Of a DNA stretch of 64,000 nucleotides, positions 1 to 12,496 are shown piece by piece (position 1 is the first letter of the stretch; each line of letters begins with the position of its first letter). The notes beneath the pieces were generated by a model. That model made no database searches. It was given only the letters and a program-made list of their open reading frames with translations, and was not told the origin of the DNA. The stretch lies in NCBI GenBank assembly GCA_021613375.1, contig CM038714.1:40467123-40531122 (forward strand). The letters run 5' to 3'. The stretch comes from Megaleporinus macrocephalus. Its lineage: Eukaryota; Chordata; Actinopteri; Characiformes; Anostomidae. A program made the translations under genes and the position numbers.

Positions 1-1200
1 ATCACAGTACAAGATGAGTTTTCTGAAGAATCTATGTATTCATGTTATCCAATTAAAGAGAATTACTCCGCTCATGATGCTGTATGAGTGATTCATCCAT
101 GCGTTTCTATTGCAAGGTGTACTTTACCTGGATATGTGTAGTAATAGAATCACAATGTGATATTTCATGTGCACAGAGATTCTAAGAGACTAATGAGTCT
201 CACACACAGCATTCTCCTGTACCCATAATGCAGTTCTGCTCTACCACCCACCACCACACGGTGTATGTATGGTGTGTGAGGGAGTGCGTTTCCTCTGTGG
301 TGTGCAGTGAGGGCAGGATTTAATGACTGTTTACAAGCTGCAGTGATGTGTGTTCAATGCACAGCTGTCAAAGCCCTGCCCAAGTCCTCATGGGATATCT
401 GGGGATTCTCTGCTAGGAGCCAACTCATGAGTTGTGGATGAGGATAGGTGGATGGGTGGGGAGGGAGTGGGATGGACATGAATCGTAAAATCAGTCGGTC
501 ATTTGTTAATCTTCTTAAAACTTAATTCAAAGTAGAAACAAACAATTTTTGATGTCTTTTTCTATTCACAAACTTTGTATTTTGTAAATACAAACACATT
601 TGGTATTTGACACTGGGACAGAGGCATGTTTACCACGCTGTTACATCACCTTTCAGTCTCATTTGTGTCTGATGATGGTGGCATGCGGTCTGTACAGTGT
701 TAATGAGTGCTACCTAACTTATATCACTCATTAGCCATACCAAGCTGGTGGCTCCAGTGCTAAATCTAAGTAGGTAAATGTCTAAACTGACTGACTGGAT
801 GGAAAATGTACACATGACTTTTGGCCAAACTATTAAATGCTATACAGGAGTCTCAAAGCTGGCCAACTCTTGGAAGACGGGTCCTTAGCTCTATTTTATA
901 TGGTATGCTTAAGGCAGCCAGTGGACTTGCACAGCTGGTATGTTTGCCTTGTGATGAGCAAAACATCCCACCATTAATACATGCGCGGTCAGCAACGACA
1001 AAGCACTTTATCAGGCTTTCTGTAGGCTTGCCAGCTATTTGATGTGATGCATTGTAAGCCTAATTTTATTTCTTTCTGGACTCCTATGTTCTTAGTTATG
1101 CTTACATAGACAACACATAAAAACACTCATTACTTTAATATTACTTTCATTTTCTAGTTTGTCTTTGAGAACGTAAAAAAAAAAAAAAGCAATTTAAATG
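1..1200. other. Non-coding, no feature recognised
   Basis: AT-rich unique-looking DNA. The only open frame of note (about 73 codons near 821-1042) has no splice context, domain or codon pattern and is treated as chance. I see no repeat or RNA gene. A short poly-A run lies near 1175-1190. Confidence 0.5.
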
Positions 1201-1202
1201 AA

Positions 1203-1640
1203 ATGTAAAGGAGGGTTCAAAAGCCTAAACCTCTCCTTGGCTTAAAAGCCTTTGTTCTTGCCTTTTAATGTGGCGCTTTCAGAAAGATTCACTCAGGACA
1301 TGAGATTATGAGTTGACGGATGGCGTCTGCAAGAGAGGCTGTTGTGCACTTTCTCAACTCTTTAAAAAACGAACACGTTCCTGCGAAAGAAAACAGCTCA
1401 GTGATGACATTACGCCCACTACCACTTCCTGTCTATTTTATGCATTATCTCCTTGACACCCATTATCGTCCCACATGAATGAATAATCTGCAATGAATAT
1501 CTAATGGCTCCTTTCTCTGCAGAGGCATCGCTCCATTCATCATTCGCTCTGAGTACAGAGGGAGTTAGGGGGCCAGCATGGAGACGGACTTTAATAAACA
1601 CACTACACGCCGTCGTCCGAGATGGGTAAATGGGTACACA
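1203..1640. promoter_or_regulatory. Candidate conserved non-coding element
   Basis: This block is less AT-rich than its flanks and lacks simple repeats. It contains homeodomain- and POU-like words such as TTATGCATTATC (about 1438), several AT-core words (ATGAATGAATAAT, about 1475) and a CTTTGTTC/HMG-like word near 1250. That texture resembles developmental enhancers. No open reading frame crosses it. The call rests on texture only; no alignment was possible. It could equally be ordinary intronic DNA. Confidence 0.25.
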
Positions 1641-1667
1641 CATACACAGGGAACACATTATTAACTT

Positions 1668-1684
1668 ACACACACACACACACA
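1668..1684 (+). repeat. (AC)n microsatellite
   Basis: About eight AC units, uninterrupted. Confidence 0.9.
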
Positions 1685-1689
1685 GCCTA

Positions 1690-3268
1690 AAACTACCTTT
1701 GTTGGGTATTTCTATTAATACAATAACAATCAGAATGAAAGTTTTTGGCTCATAGGTTTTTTAGAATATCATTTTTAATGGTACCATATGCTCAAATGTG
1801 CCAAAATGTTTAATTTAATTAGTTTTTACTTAAACATCAGTGCTTTTGATTTCAAATATTTTGGTCATCTTTCTATGTCCAGGGTATAGAAACTTTAGAA
1901 CTGAAATAAAAATATATAAACATAATTTTAATTTTATTATAATTTTTAAATAATATTTTAGTCACCACAAAGACATATAAAACTAAAGACATATACAAAT
2001 ACACAAACATCAGTGTAAATTCTGATTATTATTATACTGGTTTGCCAACCACACATAATAACTACCTCAAAAAGATGATTAAAAACACATATACACCCCT
2101 TTAACCCCCTTCCCCCAACCCACCTCTCCCTTTCCCCCCTTGAGTCCCATTAAAATCTGTTCAGTGCTTTTCATCACTGGCCGGGGTGCGGCGGATCAGT
2201 GTTTGGGGACGCTGCTGGGTGTGAAAGTGTCATATCATTTCACTACGCAAATCAGCAAATGGGTGTGGGACAACCACCACCACCACCTGGACCCCCAACC
2301 AAACTGGCTAAAAATCCCCCACCCCCATCACAACATCCCCCACCAGCTCCATCTGTAACCAACACCCAGCAGGGCTAATTACAGCAGGACAAAAGGATGC
2401 TGGGGTTGCCATTTACAGTTACTCCTCCAATCAGTTCCTATACTGACAAATACTCATTAATCAACAAATCAAACTATTCCTCCTTCTTAAGTTCCTCCCT
2501 CTTTAAAGCAACTAACGATTATCTATATAATCAATTCGCTCAACACCTTTTGTTTGATTATTAACCTTATCTATTATGCTCTCTTCAGTTCCTCTTGATG
2601 TAACTATGAATTATTTTATGGTCTATTAATCTACCAAGTACTATCCGTTGAATTTGTTGACAGAACAACTAATACGATGTCAAATTAGAATCAAAGAGTA
2701 ATAAAATAAATTCTCTCTTGGACACAACTAACAATTCCTATAACTAAATAAGCCAACAGATACAATTACTAATCAAAGCAAAGCACTATGCCTTCTTCAG
2801 CTGCTGCCATCACTCTAAGACTGTGATCTTAACAGCCTACTACATACTGCGAGTGTGACCAAAAGTAGTAAGTAGTATATAACCAATAGCCAGCCAGTAC
2901 GCTAAAGATACCTCTATGATGTCCTGCCCTGGAAAAACATTCCAATAGATGGGCAGAGATGTGATGTGTTGCATCCTTAAATGATATGTGGTTTTGGAGA
3001 GCATAACCACTGACGTAACCAGTGAGTCAGATTTTCCAGACATTAATAACAGAAAAATGAAAGAAATTGGTCCAAATGCTGCTGCCTTCCCCCCCAGTTT
3101 CCTCTGCTGATCTTGAGCTGAGTTTGCTCCCTCCATCTACTAATTAAGATAACAGGGTTAAAACATTACTTAGTAAAACTGATCTTGGTTGAGCAATCTG
3201 CTCAGCATTGGCTTTTCAGGGTGGAGTTACACTGCATAGTTTTTCATATTCATAACATTCACTACTAA
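1690..3268. other. Non-coding, no feature recognised
   Basis: AT-rich stretch containing a C-rich patch at 2095-2350 (runs of CCCC and CCACCACC on the plus strand). Open frames at 2140-2358 (+) and 2840-3136 (-) show no domain and no splice or start context and are treated as noise. Confidence 0.45.
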
Positions 3269-3269
3269 T

Positions 3270-3495
3270 TCGATTCAAGAGTTGTATTGTCATATGCACA
3301 GCAGAAACAGACAGTTACACTGTACAATGAAATTCTTACTTTGGTGTTCCTCCATTCACCAATAGATAAAGATAAGAAAAAAGAAATAATAAAAAATAGA
3401 TACAAAATATATAAAGTATAATATTATAAGTTGAAGTAAATAAAATTAAAGTATTTTTTTTCTTTTTTATAATTAAAAATAAAAAAAAAAAAGGA
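3270..3495 (+). repeat. Degenerate interspersed fish repeat, possible LINE tail
   Basis: Starts near TTCAAGAGTTGTATTGTCAT and runs through TACAATGAAATTCTTACTTT into an A-rich, poorly structured 3' end (3360-3490). This matches, from memory, a very common teleost dispersed repeat that ends in a simple A-rich tail. The family is not assigned. It abuts the hAT MITE that begins at about 3496. Confidence 0.4.
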
Positions 3496-3891
3496 TTGGG
3501 GGTACAAAAAAATCAAAACATCTCACAATATATTTCACGATTCTCAAAAACTCGATTTTTAATGAACAGTTTACAATCAAAGATTTGTGGCAGTAAGTGG
3601 CTCATTTCTTGTTGTGTTTAAAGCCCTGACTGCTAGACAGCAGTGTTCTTCACCATTAGACGCCTCCACTCCACCATTAACAAGCAGCTTAAGGGTGCAC
3701 CACTATGTTAGCGTTAGCAAACATATGTATATGAATTATTATTATTATTATTTGTTTACTACGACAGTTCTCTTAAAATTAGTTTTTCACAATTCACAGT
3801 ATATCACCTTGCTTACAGTATTACATTATATTGCAACATATCACATTATAACTTATATGTTTTGGTAAGTTTTTACCAATACACATCTCTA
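3496..3891 (-). mobile_element. Non-autonomous hAT-type MITE, family A, copy 1
   Basis: Diverged relative of the elements at 32768-33145 and 60916-61304, in the same orientation as the latter. Shared segments include TTGTTGTGTTTAAA, ACTGCTAGACAGCAGTGTT, CATTAACAAGCAGC, and a terminus ending ACCAATACACATCTCTA. The ends resemble TAGGGG...CCCTA but are decayed, and I see no target duplication. It has no coding capacity; the 93-codon open frame inside it is incidental. Confidence 0.65.
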
Positions 3892-5360
3892 CAGCTTGTA
3901 GCTCATATGACCATATGACCATTCAATTACAACGAAAACACACGTTTTTTTGGGATTCAGTTCAATGTTCCAATCCAAAGCTGAACGTTTGTGGCTAAGG
4001 AGAAGGATAGAAAACAACATCCTGCCCTGCTTTATGGTGGAGGTGTTTTTTAAAAGCTATACAGGCACAGATCTTGGCTAAAATATAAACTGTTTAAAAT
4101 ATAAAATATAAAGTGTTTCAGCCTCAAATGCAGAAAAACAGCTGGCAGCAGTTGCTAAGCACTGAATGGACGGCTGAGAGAAATGGGGTAGGTTGTGTGA
4201 TGGCTCTGCTGGGGTTAGTTGCTGATGTTGGCGTGCTAGTTGTGCCCCTGTGCTGTAGTACGGTACATGGCTTGTGTGCTGGATACTGTTTAGTATACTA
4301 TTGCAGTGTACAGTATATACTGGAGCAGTGTGCAGTCAGTACACAGTACAGCCACAGCAACGAGCCATTTCTTCTTGTTCTGTTGCCCCCTACGCTTCAT
4401 GTAATATACTGTAATCAGAGTATTACAGAGCACTGCTGTGTATTACTAAACATGTCAAGACCTTTAAAAAAAATAATAAATAATAACACAATTAATAAAA
4501 CAGAAAAAGACTGTACTCCATTACTGCTGTATGATATTTACACTCCTTAACTTGAGAAGTACTTGTACAATGGCCAACAGCATCCCATATGATAGTATGG
4601 CCTTTAACATATGTGGTTGTTTATAATGCCTTCCAGTTTTACAGAAAACTATTGTCTTATTTTGTACTTCATTGTTTACTATACTGTTCAATGTTTATTG
4701 TGGAGCTACAGCTGAATCGAGATACTGCCAATGGTCTAAAGTGGCAATAAAGAAATGTGAACACTGAATGATACTTGTCTAAATTACTGAGTGCGTGTGT
4801 ACAGGAGTTGTGTGAGTGTACGAGAGCTGTGGGTTTGGAATGCAAAGCAGATACGAAAGGCATTTTAAAAATCTGAGGTATACAGAACAGTGTGCTGCTT
4901 GTATTGCAGGCGCTTGGACTGGTGAACAACAACAACACTTCAAGCAAAAATAAGAAAACGTACAAATAAAGGTGTCAGAGTGATGCCTTCGGATTTTCTA
5001 ACGAATCATGTAGGCTTGTTGAGTGAATCTGATGTAGTTTCCAATTCCCAGCCCACTCAGTATGATATATATGGAAACTAAGCTGTAAAAACAGTCCATT
5101 TTAATGTATTTACACATATTTGGCTATTGAGTCTACAGCAGCTTAGCAGTGTCTACGCGTGCTGAAGGTATATAGAGTGTTTCAGCCTCAAATTTTGAAT
5201 AAGCACACAGCAGAGCAACAGTCATCAACACATCTCTCTCTATTAGGCACATTAACAAAAACAGTTCTAAAAAACAAAGAAAGACTATATATCATGAGAT
5301 ATGTGAATATCATGAGTGGATATCACCTTCACTCTATAACAATTTATGGTTTCTTCCTAG
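3892..5360. other. Non-coding; short dispersed motif only
   Basis: No gene recognised. The 145-codon frame at 4113-4550 (+) lies in CAGTGTACAGTATATACTG-like low-complexity sequence and has no domain. An 18-base word, AGTGTTTCAGCCTCAAAT, recurs near 4112 and 5176, which hints at a decayed dispersed repeat. Confidence 0.45.
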
Positions 5361-5361
5361 A

Positions 5362-5455
5362 ACATCTAACATTCTTTACACCTTCCTTTGAAAAGTGGTT
5401 CTCCCATAGCACTGCTCAAAGAACACATTGTGGAACCTTTTTTTAAGGGTCTAAG
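5362..5455 (+). repeat. GGTTCTTT-type interspersed repeat fragment
   Basis: Contains AAAGTGGTTCTCCCATAGC, CAAAGAACACATTGTGGAAC and a run of T followed by AAGGGT. These are hallmarks of a common teleost MITE-like repeat built of GGTTCTTT/AAAGAACC words. Related fragments occur at 19899-20000 and 23270-23520. Confidence 0.45.
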
Positions 5456-5967
5456 CACAGATGGATCATTACAGGAGCAACAATTAAGATAACAATACAC
5501 AAAGATTCGTTTAAATGATTCTAAAGCTAACTAGAATGATGAACAGAACTGAATTGTTTTGACAGGATATGAATGACGTGTATGTTTTAGGTTGCAGAAG
5601 TGCGCATGTTAACCAGCTAGGCCTGGTCCTGTCTCATAATAGCACTTTCTCTGAAGCGTTAGACCTTCAATCCAACATGACTGAAGAAGAAGCAACACAT
5701 TTTAAAGCAAAGAAAACATGGAAGCAGCAAAACGAGGGTTAACGTTGCCATTGCTGTCCACCACTGGAGACAGCTCTCAGTGAGTAAAGCGAGAACGTTT
5801 GATGTTGAACTTCTCCAGTGATTCTTCAGACTGGTATGTAAAGGGAGGGAGGAGCGAAGAGGGCGGAGGAGGAACTTCATGGAGTATGGATTCAATAGAC
5901 TGCATCAACATACATATTGCTCATTTAAAAACTATCAGACTCTTCGACTCCTCCCAGTGGAGCCTGC

Positions 5968-6009
5968 CTATCTATCTATCTATCTATCCATCTATCTATC
6001 TATCTATCC

Positions 6010-6042
<33 letters not shown>
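5968..6042 (+). repeat. (CTAT)n microsatellite
   Basis: About 18 tetranucleotide units, with two CCAT interruptions that break it into three blocks. Confidence 0.95.
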
Positions 6043-6369
6043 ATTAACGTTTGTAGTGCCATGCAGAGGCCAAAAAGACGTTAAACAAGTCGTTTACATG
6101 AGCTGCCAGTAAACTAATGTTCTACACTAGCCTCATAACTCCACTGCACAAGCTAAAGAAACTCACTTTTGACCCCAAACACGTTCTTGGATGTTCTACC
6201 ACTTTGGGTGGTTTGGTGTAAATTTGATTTCTGACCAGATATTCACTTTAACCACAAGCCAGAGGAGACAGATAAAGGATAGAGGGATGGTGTTTTAGAA
6301 ATGAATGCAGCAGTACGTCATTCTAGGCTGCTGTAGGAATCTCCTCCATTGTCCACTAAAAACTCTCAT

Positions 6370-6610
6370 CTCTGTTCTCTCCCTCTCTCTCTCCGTTTCT
6401 CCTGCATAATTACGCTCACGGTTCTAAAGAACAGGCCCTTTAAAGCAGGCAGGAATTGTAAATGAGTGTGGATTGATTGGACTCTGTGCGGCGTAATTGA
6501 TCTCTCGTTCTTCTGTTAGCCCTGTGTCTCTCTGCTCCACTCATGAATATTAAACACAACGATAGGAGGATGAAAGCTGCTGAAGTTTGGCAGCTTATAG
6601 ACAGACAGAC
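6370..6610. promoter_or_regulatory. Candidate homeodomain-rich conserved element
   Basis: Contains CTGCATAATTACGCTC, GGAATTGTAAATGAGTG, TGGATTGATTGGACTC (a TGATTGAT/PBX-Meis-like word), GCGTAATTGATCTC and CTCATGAATATTAA within 200 bp. TAATTA/TAATTG cores near a PBX-like site are typical of vertebrate developmental enhancers. No coding frame or simple repeat explains it. This is motif reading only; conservation is not tested. Confidence 0.35.
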
Positions 6611-6616
6611 GGGGGG

Positions 6617-6623
6617 TAGAGAC

Positions 6624-6652
<29 letters not shown>
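6617..6652 (+). repeat. (GA)n tract
   Basis: Short GA microsatellite with one GG interruption. It creates spurious Arg/Glu and Ser/Leu frames on the two strands. Confidence 0.9.
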
Positions 6653-6654
<2 letters not shown>

Positions 6655-6739
6655 AAGAAATGATCAAAGACGGAGAGAAGGGATGCAGAGAGAAGGCGAG
6701 GAAAAGAAAGATAGACAAAGCGATGAGATAAAGGAGGCA

Positions 6740-9543
6740 GAGGATATATATATTGGATGTATATTAAAAAAAAAACAGTACAATTACAGCACAACACTTC
6801 TTCTTTATTCCTATTTAGCGCCACATGCTACCTTCTTTGGAAACGGGGTTGTAGAGAACACTATGCCACCCAGTGTTCTGACTTGTTAAGAGGAACTTCT
6901 GGGCTTTTGCAAGGGCTTCTCAGAAGGACACAGTGTTCTTACGCAGAGGGCGGAAAGGCTAAAGCTATCAAACCCTGCCTTTCTCTTCTGGGAGTGTTCA
7001 AATTCCTCTCATGTTTTTCAAATGTGAATTGAAAACACCAAATTTCTGCTTTCTGACACAGATATGGAGCGCCCCGCAGTTTTAATGACCCCACCCACAG
7101 CGGGCCGCGATTACTCCTGCGCCAAAAACAGTGAAAACGAACACTGCGAAAATAAACAGCCCAGAAACCCCCTGAACGAAACTCGCACACACACACACGT
7201 CCACAGGTTTGTCTTTATACAACATCAGGACGTGGAGTTAAACACATTCCATATGTATACATGAAGTTACGGCCCTGCAAAAAGATCACTTCACAGCAGA
7301 AGTACGTATTTGTGATTGTATGGCTCGTATTGCTGCTGTTGGAACTTTGCATTTCCACTTTGTCCACCTTTCTTTCCTTACTAAATTTGAAAATGTCCTG
7401 CTCTTTACCAAACACCAATATTTAATGATGAATGGACCAATAGAAAAACTCAAAAACTACAAAAATATACTTCCGTTCAACATCCTTTTAAAATAAAGAA
7501 CATTGTTCCTGTTCCTACAGGATTACAAATTTGGACACAAGGTTTTGCTTTGCCATAATATGTAATAATATGACCCATATGAACAGCATATATGCAAGTG
7601 CCTATATGTAATAGGTAACTAACATCTCCATTTTTTCTCAATTTGTATTTATTTGCATCATTGGAACTCAACAACGGTGCAGTACATCATGACAAAATAA
7701 TATCACAACAACAACAACAATATATCATATTTAGAAGCCTATATGTAATATATTCCATGTATATTCTATAAATGTAGGTATGAAAAAGTATAACTACCTA
7801 TATGTATTTAGAGTTCTAACCAAAACCTTCAAAATCAAATAAAACCCTGCTTTACTCTGGTTTTCTTGCTAAATCAGAACGCATATGTCTTAAGAATGTA
7901 CAAAAACGAGTATGCGCAGCACGGATCTGCAGGAGGTGGAGTTACAACAATAGAGTCTTTCTTGTCTGAAGTGACTAGACTAAGTGATGCCTCTTTCATT
8001 AACCACATCAGATGGTTTTGTGGCCATTCAGTTTGGAGACGCTGCATGTCAAGCTGTCCAGATGGCTAACTGCCTGCTTAGAGTGTTTCATGGGCTGCTT
8101 CAGATTGGACACCATGATGATCATAACTGGCAATTTTCCAGAGAAGCATTCACACTGCATTTCATGTTTACCTCAAGCGGTGAGCAAGATGACAACATTT
8201 GATCATTATTGCGACCAATTATACCACAACAGGCAAAATTACATTATATGGGCAATATGATGATGTGAGAATACTGAACTACGATTTAGACCAATCACCA
8301 ACCAACTTCTCTTGTTGTTTACAACGTGTATCAACTTCTAAACAACAATATCCAGTACAGTTCTTAAATGCAAACCTAATTAATATAATTATGAGATACA
8401 ATATAGTCGCCGCACTACATGCTTGAACCTTAAAAACATCAATTATTATAATCTTTATTGTGTTCCCTCCGTGAGAACGTCATCTAAAGGGCTCGATTTG
8501 GGCTGAATCTCAAAAGCTTCCATGGAGTGCATTATGTAAGTCATGAAATAGTGACATCTACACCCAAACAGTGCACTAAAAAAGAACCAGCTGGGATGGA
8601 GCACTGTTCTCATGAATAGAAGGTGTGGTAAGTGGAAAAGAATTTGTTGGAATTGTATTTTATTCGGGGCAGCCTCCGAATTAAGCTGCCAAGTACATTC
8701 AGCTGACTGTCATTTATTCCTCTCAGCACGTTTTAATATAGGAAAATACTCTGCTGTGTCTGTCTTAAAGCTTCTACTTGGCTCCTGGCTATTTTACAAG
8801 TTTAATGATGTTTATTATGCTTACCTAATGGCATGTGACTGTATTATTAGTGGAGCTGGTCTCTGTTGGTAGAGCCTTTATTCACTGATGGTCCTTCACT
8901 ACTGCTGCCTGCTGTAGGAGAATGGGCATCTTACAATCCCACTAAACTTGTATGTACTGCTATGAGAAGCTGTGGAGAACTGCTAGATGGTGTGTGAAAG
9001 AGATGGCCCTGTTTTAAAGGAGACTAGTGCAAAGTAACGTGACTCACTGGGACGTCCCTGCATAGAAAATAACAGACTTTATAACACAATGTACAAGGCA
9101 AGGTTGGAAGGCTTGCAGGCAACAGTGGGAAAAGCTTTTACTTTGCATCATTGCTTTGGCAGGGATGGAACTATTTGAACCCTGGACCAGTTGAAATTTT
9201 GGTCCGACCCAAATACAGCCTGAACAAGTTCGTAACCAACTTGTCCAAAAGTGACTCATACTAGACCATCACTGCCCAGACTCTGATATTTTAAATGATC
9301 GTGTTTGGCTAAAGTACTGTAGAAGTAAATATAAAAATATGATCTAAAATATCAGCTTATTTTAGAGTTTTTTGACACTCAAGCTCTAATGGGTAGCTAT
9401 ATCACAAACCTTTGTTTTGGCTAACAAGGACCTGTGCATAGTTGTCATGAACAAGAATATCCAAACTTGCTCTAGGAGGAGCTACATGTGAGGTAAGGTA
9501 AATTACAGTGTGGTGATAAGTTCTTAGGTCACGTGGTAGACAG
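6740..9543. other. Non-coding; decayed repeats possible
   Basis: Mostly unique AT-rich DNA. Near 8490-8600, words such as GGAGTGCATTATGTAAGTCA and AAATAGTGAC resemble a teleost MITE built on 'same size' terminal words, but I could not define ends. ACTCATACTAGACCATC at 9254-9270 recurs at 12072-12088. The open frames have no domain. Confidence 0.4.
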
Positions 9544-10106
9544 TTAAAGGAATGGTTTACCGAAAAACTTAAGTTTCCACTCAAGCTAGATAAATTTGTT
9601 TCTACAGTAAGCACTAGAGCCAACGCTAGAACTCGCCAACCTAAAGAGCTCTAATTGTTCCTGTAAAAACAGCACCAAAACCTCTTCACCTTGCTCAAAC
9701 TTCAAAGTCTTCATTGACTTTGTGATGTGATTTAGGACACTATACAACCGTGAACTGCACAACTGAACAAAATTGTGGGGAGGCACTCAAAAACATGAAG
9801 ACATTTTAATGGATACCAGCCTTGATGATGTTTGAATTGGCTGCTTTTTATCCTGTTTTATTCATTTTTATAGCTCGTTGTAAGTTATACTGTGCAGCAA
9901 ACCACATTGGCATGTGTGGATGTGGTTTGAGAAGCCTTGGTCGTGTATTTTTGCAGAAAGGATTTGGGCTACTTGTGTTTTGGTGTGAGTTATATACATT
10001 AGCCTCATACAGTTGGAATCTAAAGACGTACCCCAAACAAAGATCAACCACATCTGGATAAGTGGGTAAATTGGGTGAATTAGATTTTCCTCAAACTATT
10101 CTTTAA
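9544..10106 (+). mobile_element. TTAA-flanked MITE, family T, copy 1
   Basis: Begins TTAAAGGAATGGTTT and ends AAACTATTCTTTAA, so the termini are imperfect inverted repeats framed by TTAA (9544-9547 and 10103-10106). TTAA duplication is characteristic of piggyBac-like and some Kolobok transposons; which applies here is not decidable. The distal part (GATCAACCACATCTGG, CCTCAAACTATTC) matches fragments at 38074-38152 and 41533-41617. There is no transposase reading frame, so it is non-autonomous. Confidence 0.55.
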
Positions 10107-12060
10107 AACGTGCTTCTAACACATCAGCACAGACAACTAAACCACAGCATTGGGTGACTGCATATGTAAGCTGCAGGCAATAAATGATTGTATGTTTTTT
10201 TTTCCACTTATAACAACATAAAACACTTATTTCATTGAGATAATTTAATAATATTTTTTCAATAATATGGATGTTCAAATTGCAACAAGGTTAAATGTCT
10301 TTTTGGTAAAATCTTGTATACCTAACCGATTTCAGGAAGATCTTCAGGACCACCCGCATCTTTGGATAACGATATATCTCTAGAAACTCTGGTGGGCAGC
10401 TATGCTTTATAGGCTCAATCTGGTGTTCCAGCCAAAATGGCTGCACCTCAAGGTCACATGACGAAAGACATTTGGCTTAAGTCTCCAACATGAGCCAATG
10501 AATGGACTGCAAGGTCATTGTTACCATCAATTTTACATGACTAGTGCTGGCTGAGAAGCATAAAATATGGAGACCTAGGTGGGGGACACGGGACAGTCCG
10601 GGCAAAGCTGTGAACAGAGAGGCCATCAAAAGAGGTCAGGACTGCAATGGATACCATGGTGTGTCTAAGATATAGGACTCCAGCAGTATGAAAAATATGG
10701 GCCAACTAAAAGTTTGTTTGAACAGAAAACCCATTTTAACAGAATGGTACATCTCCATCTCTGTGGGGCCCAGTGTTGTGAGACTAATCTAAAGATCAGA
10801 AACAGCAAGGCAGGTATGAGCTAGCTGGGTTACAGGTAATTTACTGCTTCTGAAACCACCAGCGGTACACATTTAACTGTTAGGTCAGAACTGATATACA
10901 GTAAATTTAATGACTGCCCCAGGAACAGGTCAGATTCCTGGAAAAACAAAGAAATGGCAAAGCCATTAATGCAGTCCAACAATTTGAGCTGCATTAAGTA
11001 ACAGAACAGATGGGTTTCAAGATTGTAGATGACAGGAATGAAATAGAAAAACTGGCGTTTATCACCAATAGAATCTCTACTTCTATTCCTGTTAATGCGT
11101 CATACCTCCACACGATGGAATATACAGCGAAACAAGATCCAATTATTCTGCGTAAACGGAAACCTCGCTCTGAAATATTCATAGTGGCTAATTACAATAC
11201 TGGCCCAGTGTCTGAGGGACAAGCAGGGGAAAGATGATACAGGACCTGACACATAAAACTTAGAAGAAGCATGTCTTAGGCACGTTTGTCATGGTGGAGC
11301 CAATGATAGGAACAACAAAATACCTTGCCTTGACACATAAATCCATGTCTTTTACTTTAAATGCGAAAACTGCACTTGATTTGACAGATAGTCTCATTCA
11401 GTACTTGACATCCAGTCATACCTTACTCTTTGCGGTGCCCGTAAGTTATCTTATGAGTAAAGAACTGTCGGAAACAGTGAAGTCGTTGGTGTAAAATGCT
11501 TGAGGGGTGGCATGTTGATGGCTATGGAAAAGCACCGTCCCCTATAGAAAACCTAAAGTCATCATTTAAACCATAAAAAAAGCTAAATATGTTGCTAAAT
11601 ATTTTATTGTTATGCGCAGGAAACCATAGGAGCTTCTCTAAACCTTCACCCATATAGTTCTTTATGATCAAACAGATTGTTCAGACGATTGGGAACAACA
11701 TTAAATGTTAAGCCATTACTGGTAAATGTTAAACAGTGTTAACGAAAGGAAAGTAGAGCAAGTTTGCAGCTGATATCTTGGCTAAACGAGCTGGTCTTTA
11801 GGTATAATGGTAGAAGATTGGCAGGGTTAGCACAGGTAATGATTATCAAAGGTAACTATTCAGGTAACTATCTTTATTATCCAAAGTTAAACAAACCAGT
11901 ATAGTGAAAGTATTGTGAAAATAAAACATCTGGTGCTTACAAGGATGGTGGATTATAAAGTTAAAGCATGTTGTCGGCTGCTACTAGGACAGTTCTACAT
12001 ACAGTATTTGATCATTTTTGATGTGGAATAGACGTACATATAAAACTAATACAGCAGCGC
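10107..12060. other. Non-coding, no feature recognised
   Basis: Unique-looking sequence. Small frames at 11010-11237 and 11291-11494 (+) are unremarkable and lack splice context. No simple repeats or known mobile-element termini were seen. Confidence 0.4.
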
Positions 12061-12071
12061 TGGTCTAAGAT

Positions 12072-12088
12072 ACTCATACTAGACCATC
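12072..12088 (+). repeat. Second copy of a 17-base dispersed word
   Basis: ACTCATACTAGACCATC is identical to 9254-9270. The flanks differ, so this is either a decayed repeat or coincidence. Confidence 0.4.
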
Positions 12089-12403
12089 CAAGAGGAGTTA
12101 ACCATTTAAAAAACATGATTTTGAGTACAGCGTGTTTTAAATCAACTCCAATGAGGCACTAGTCGTTTTTCCAGTTCAGTTCCATAAAGCTGCCAGTGGC
12201 AATGACTGAACGCCCAGTAAGAGCAAGCAAGAAAACAAGCGAGCAATCTTTTCCACAGAGCGAAACAAACATTCATATAATTGGGTGCAAATGACCGGGC
12301 TGTCCTAAAAATATCCCGTTCCCTTGCATAACCTCTCCCGAAATTACGCAGCGGTGTCCCATCCAGCTGAGAGGCAGCGAATCAGCCTGAATGCCTTACT
12401 CAC

Positions 12404-12472
12404 CAAAGGTGGAATCACTTGTCCATCTGGATGATTGCTCCACTCCACGTGTTGCTGTTTTCGCACTTTCAT
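12404..12472 (-). CDS. Possible small coding exon (unrecognised gene)
   Basis: On the minus strand an ATG at 12472 opens 23 codons reading MKVRKQQHVEWSNHPDGQVI followed by PPL. The frame then meets GTGAGTAAG at 12403, a strong 5' splice donor directly after a G (phase 0). An in-frame TGA lies eight codons upstream (12496-12494), so the ATG would be the true start and the exon would carry 5' UTR. The residue composition looks protein-like (charged, with Trp, His and a Pro-Pro end), unlike the microsatellite frames. I do not recognise the protein. I see no convincing polypyrimidine acceptor upstream, so it would be either a first exon or an exon with a weak acceptor. A chance ATG plus donor remains quite possible. 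Confidence 0.3.
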
Positions 12473-12496
12473 AGAATCAGCACAAGCCTCGTTTCA

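Noticed and set aside
4113..4550. 145-codon plus frame
   Set aside because: Cys/Leu/Val-rich chance frame in CAGTGTACAGTATAC-like sequence.
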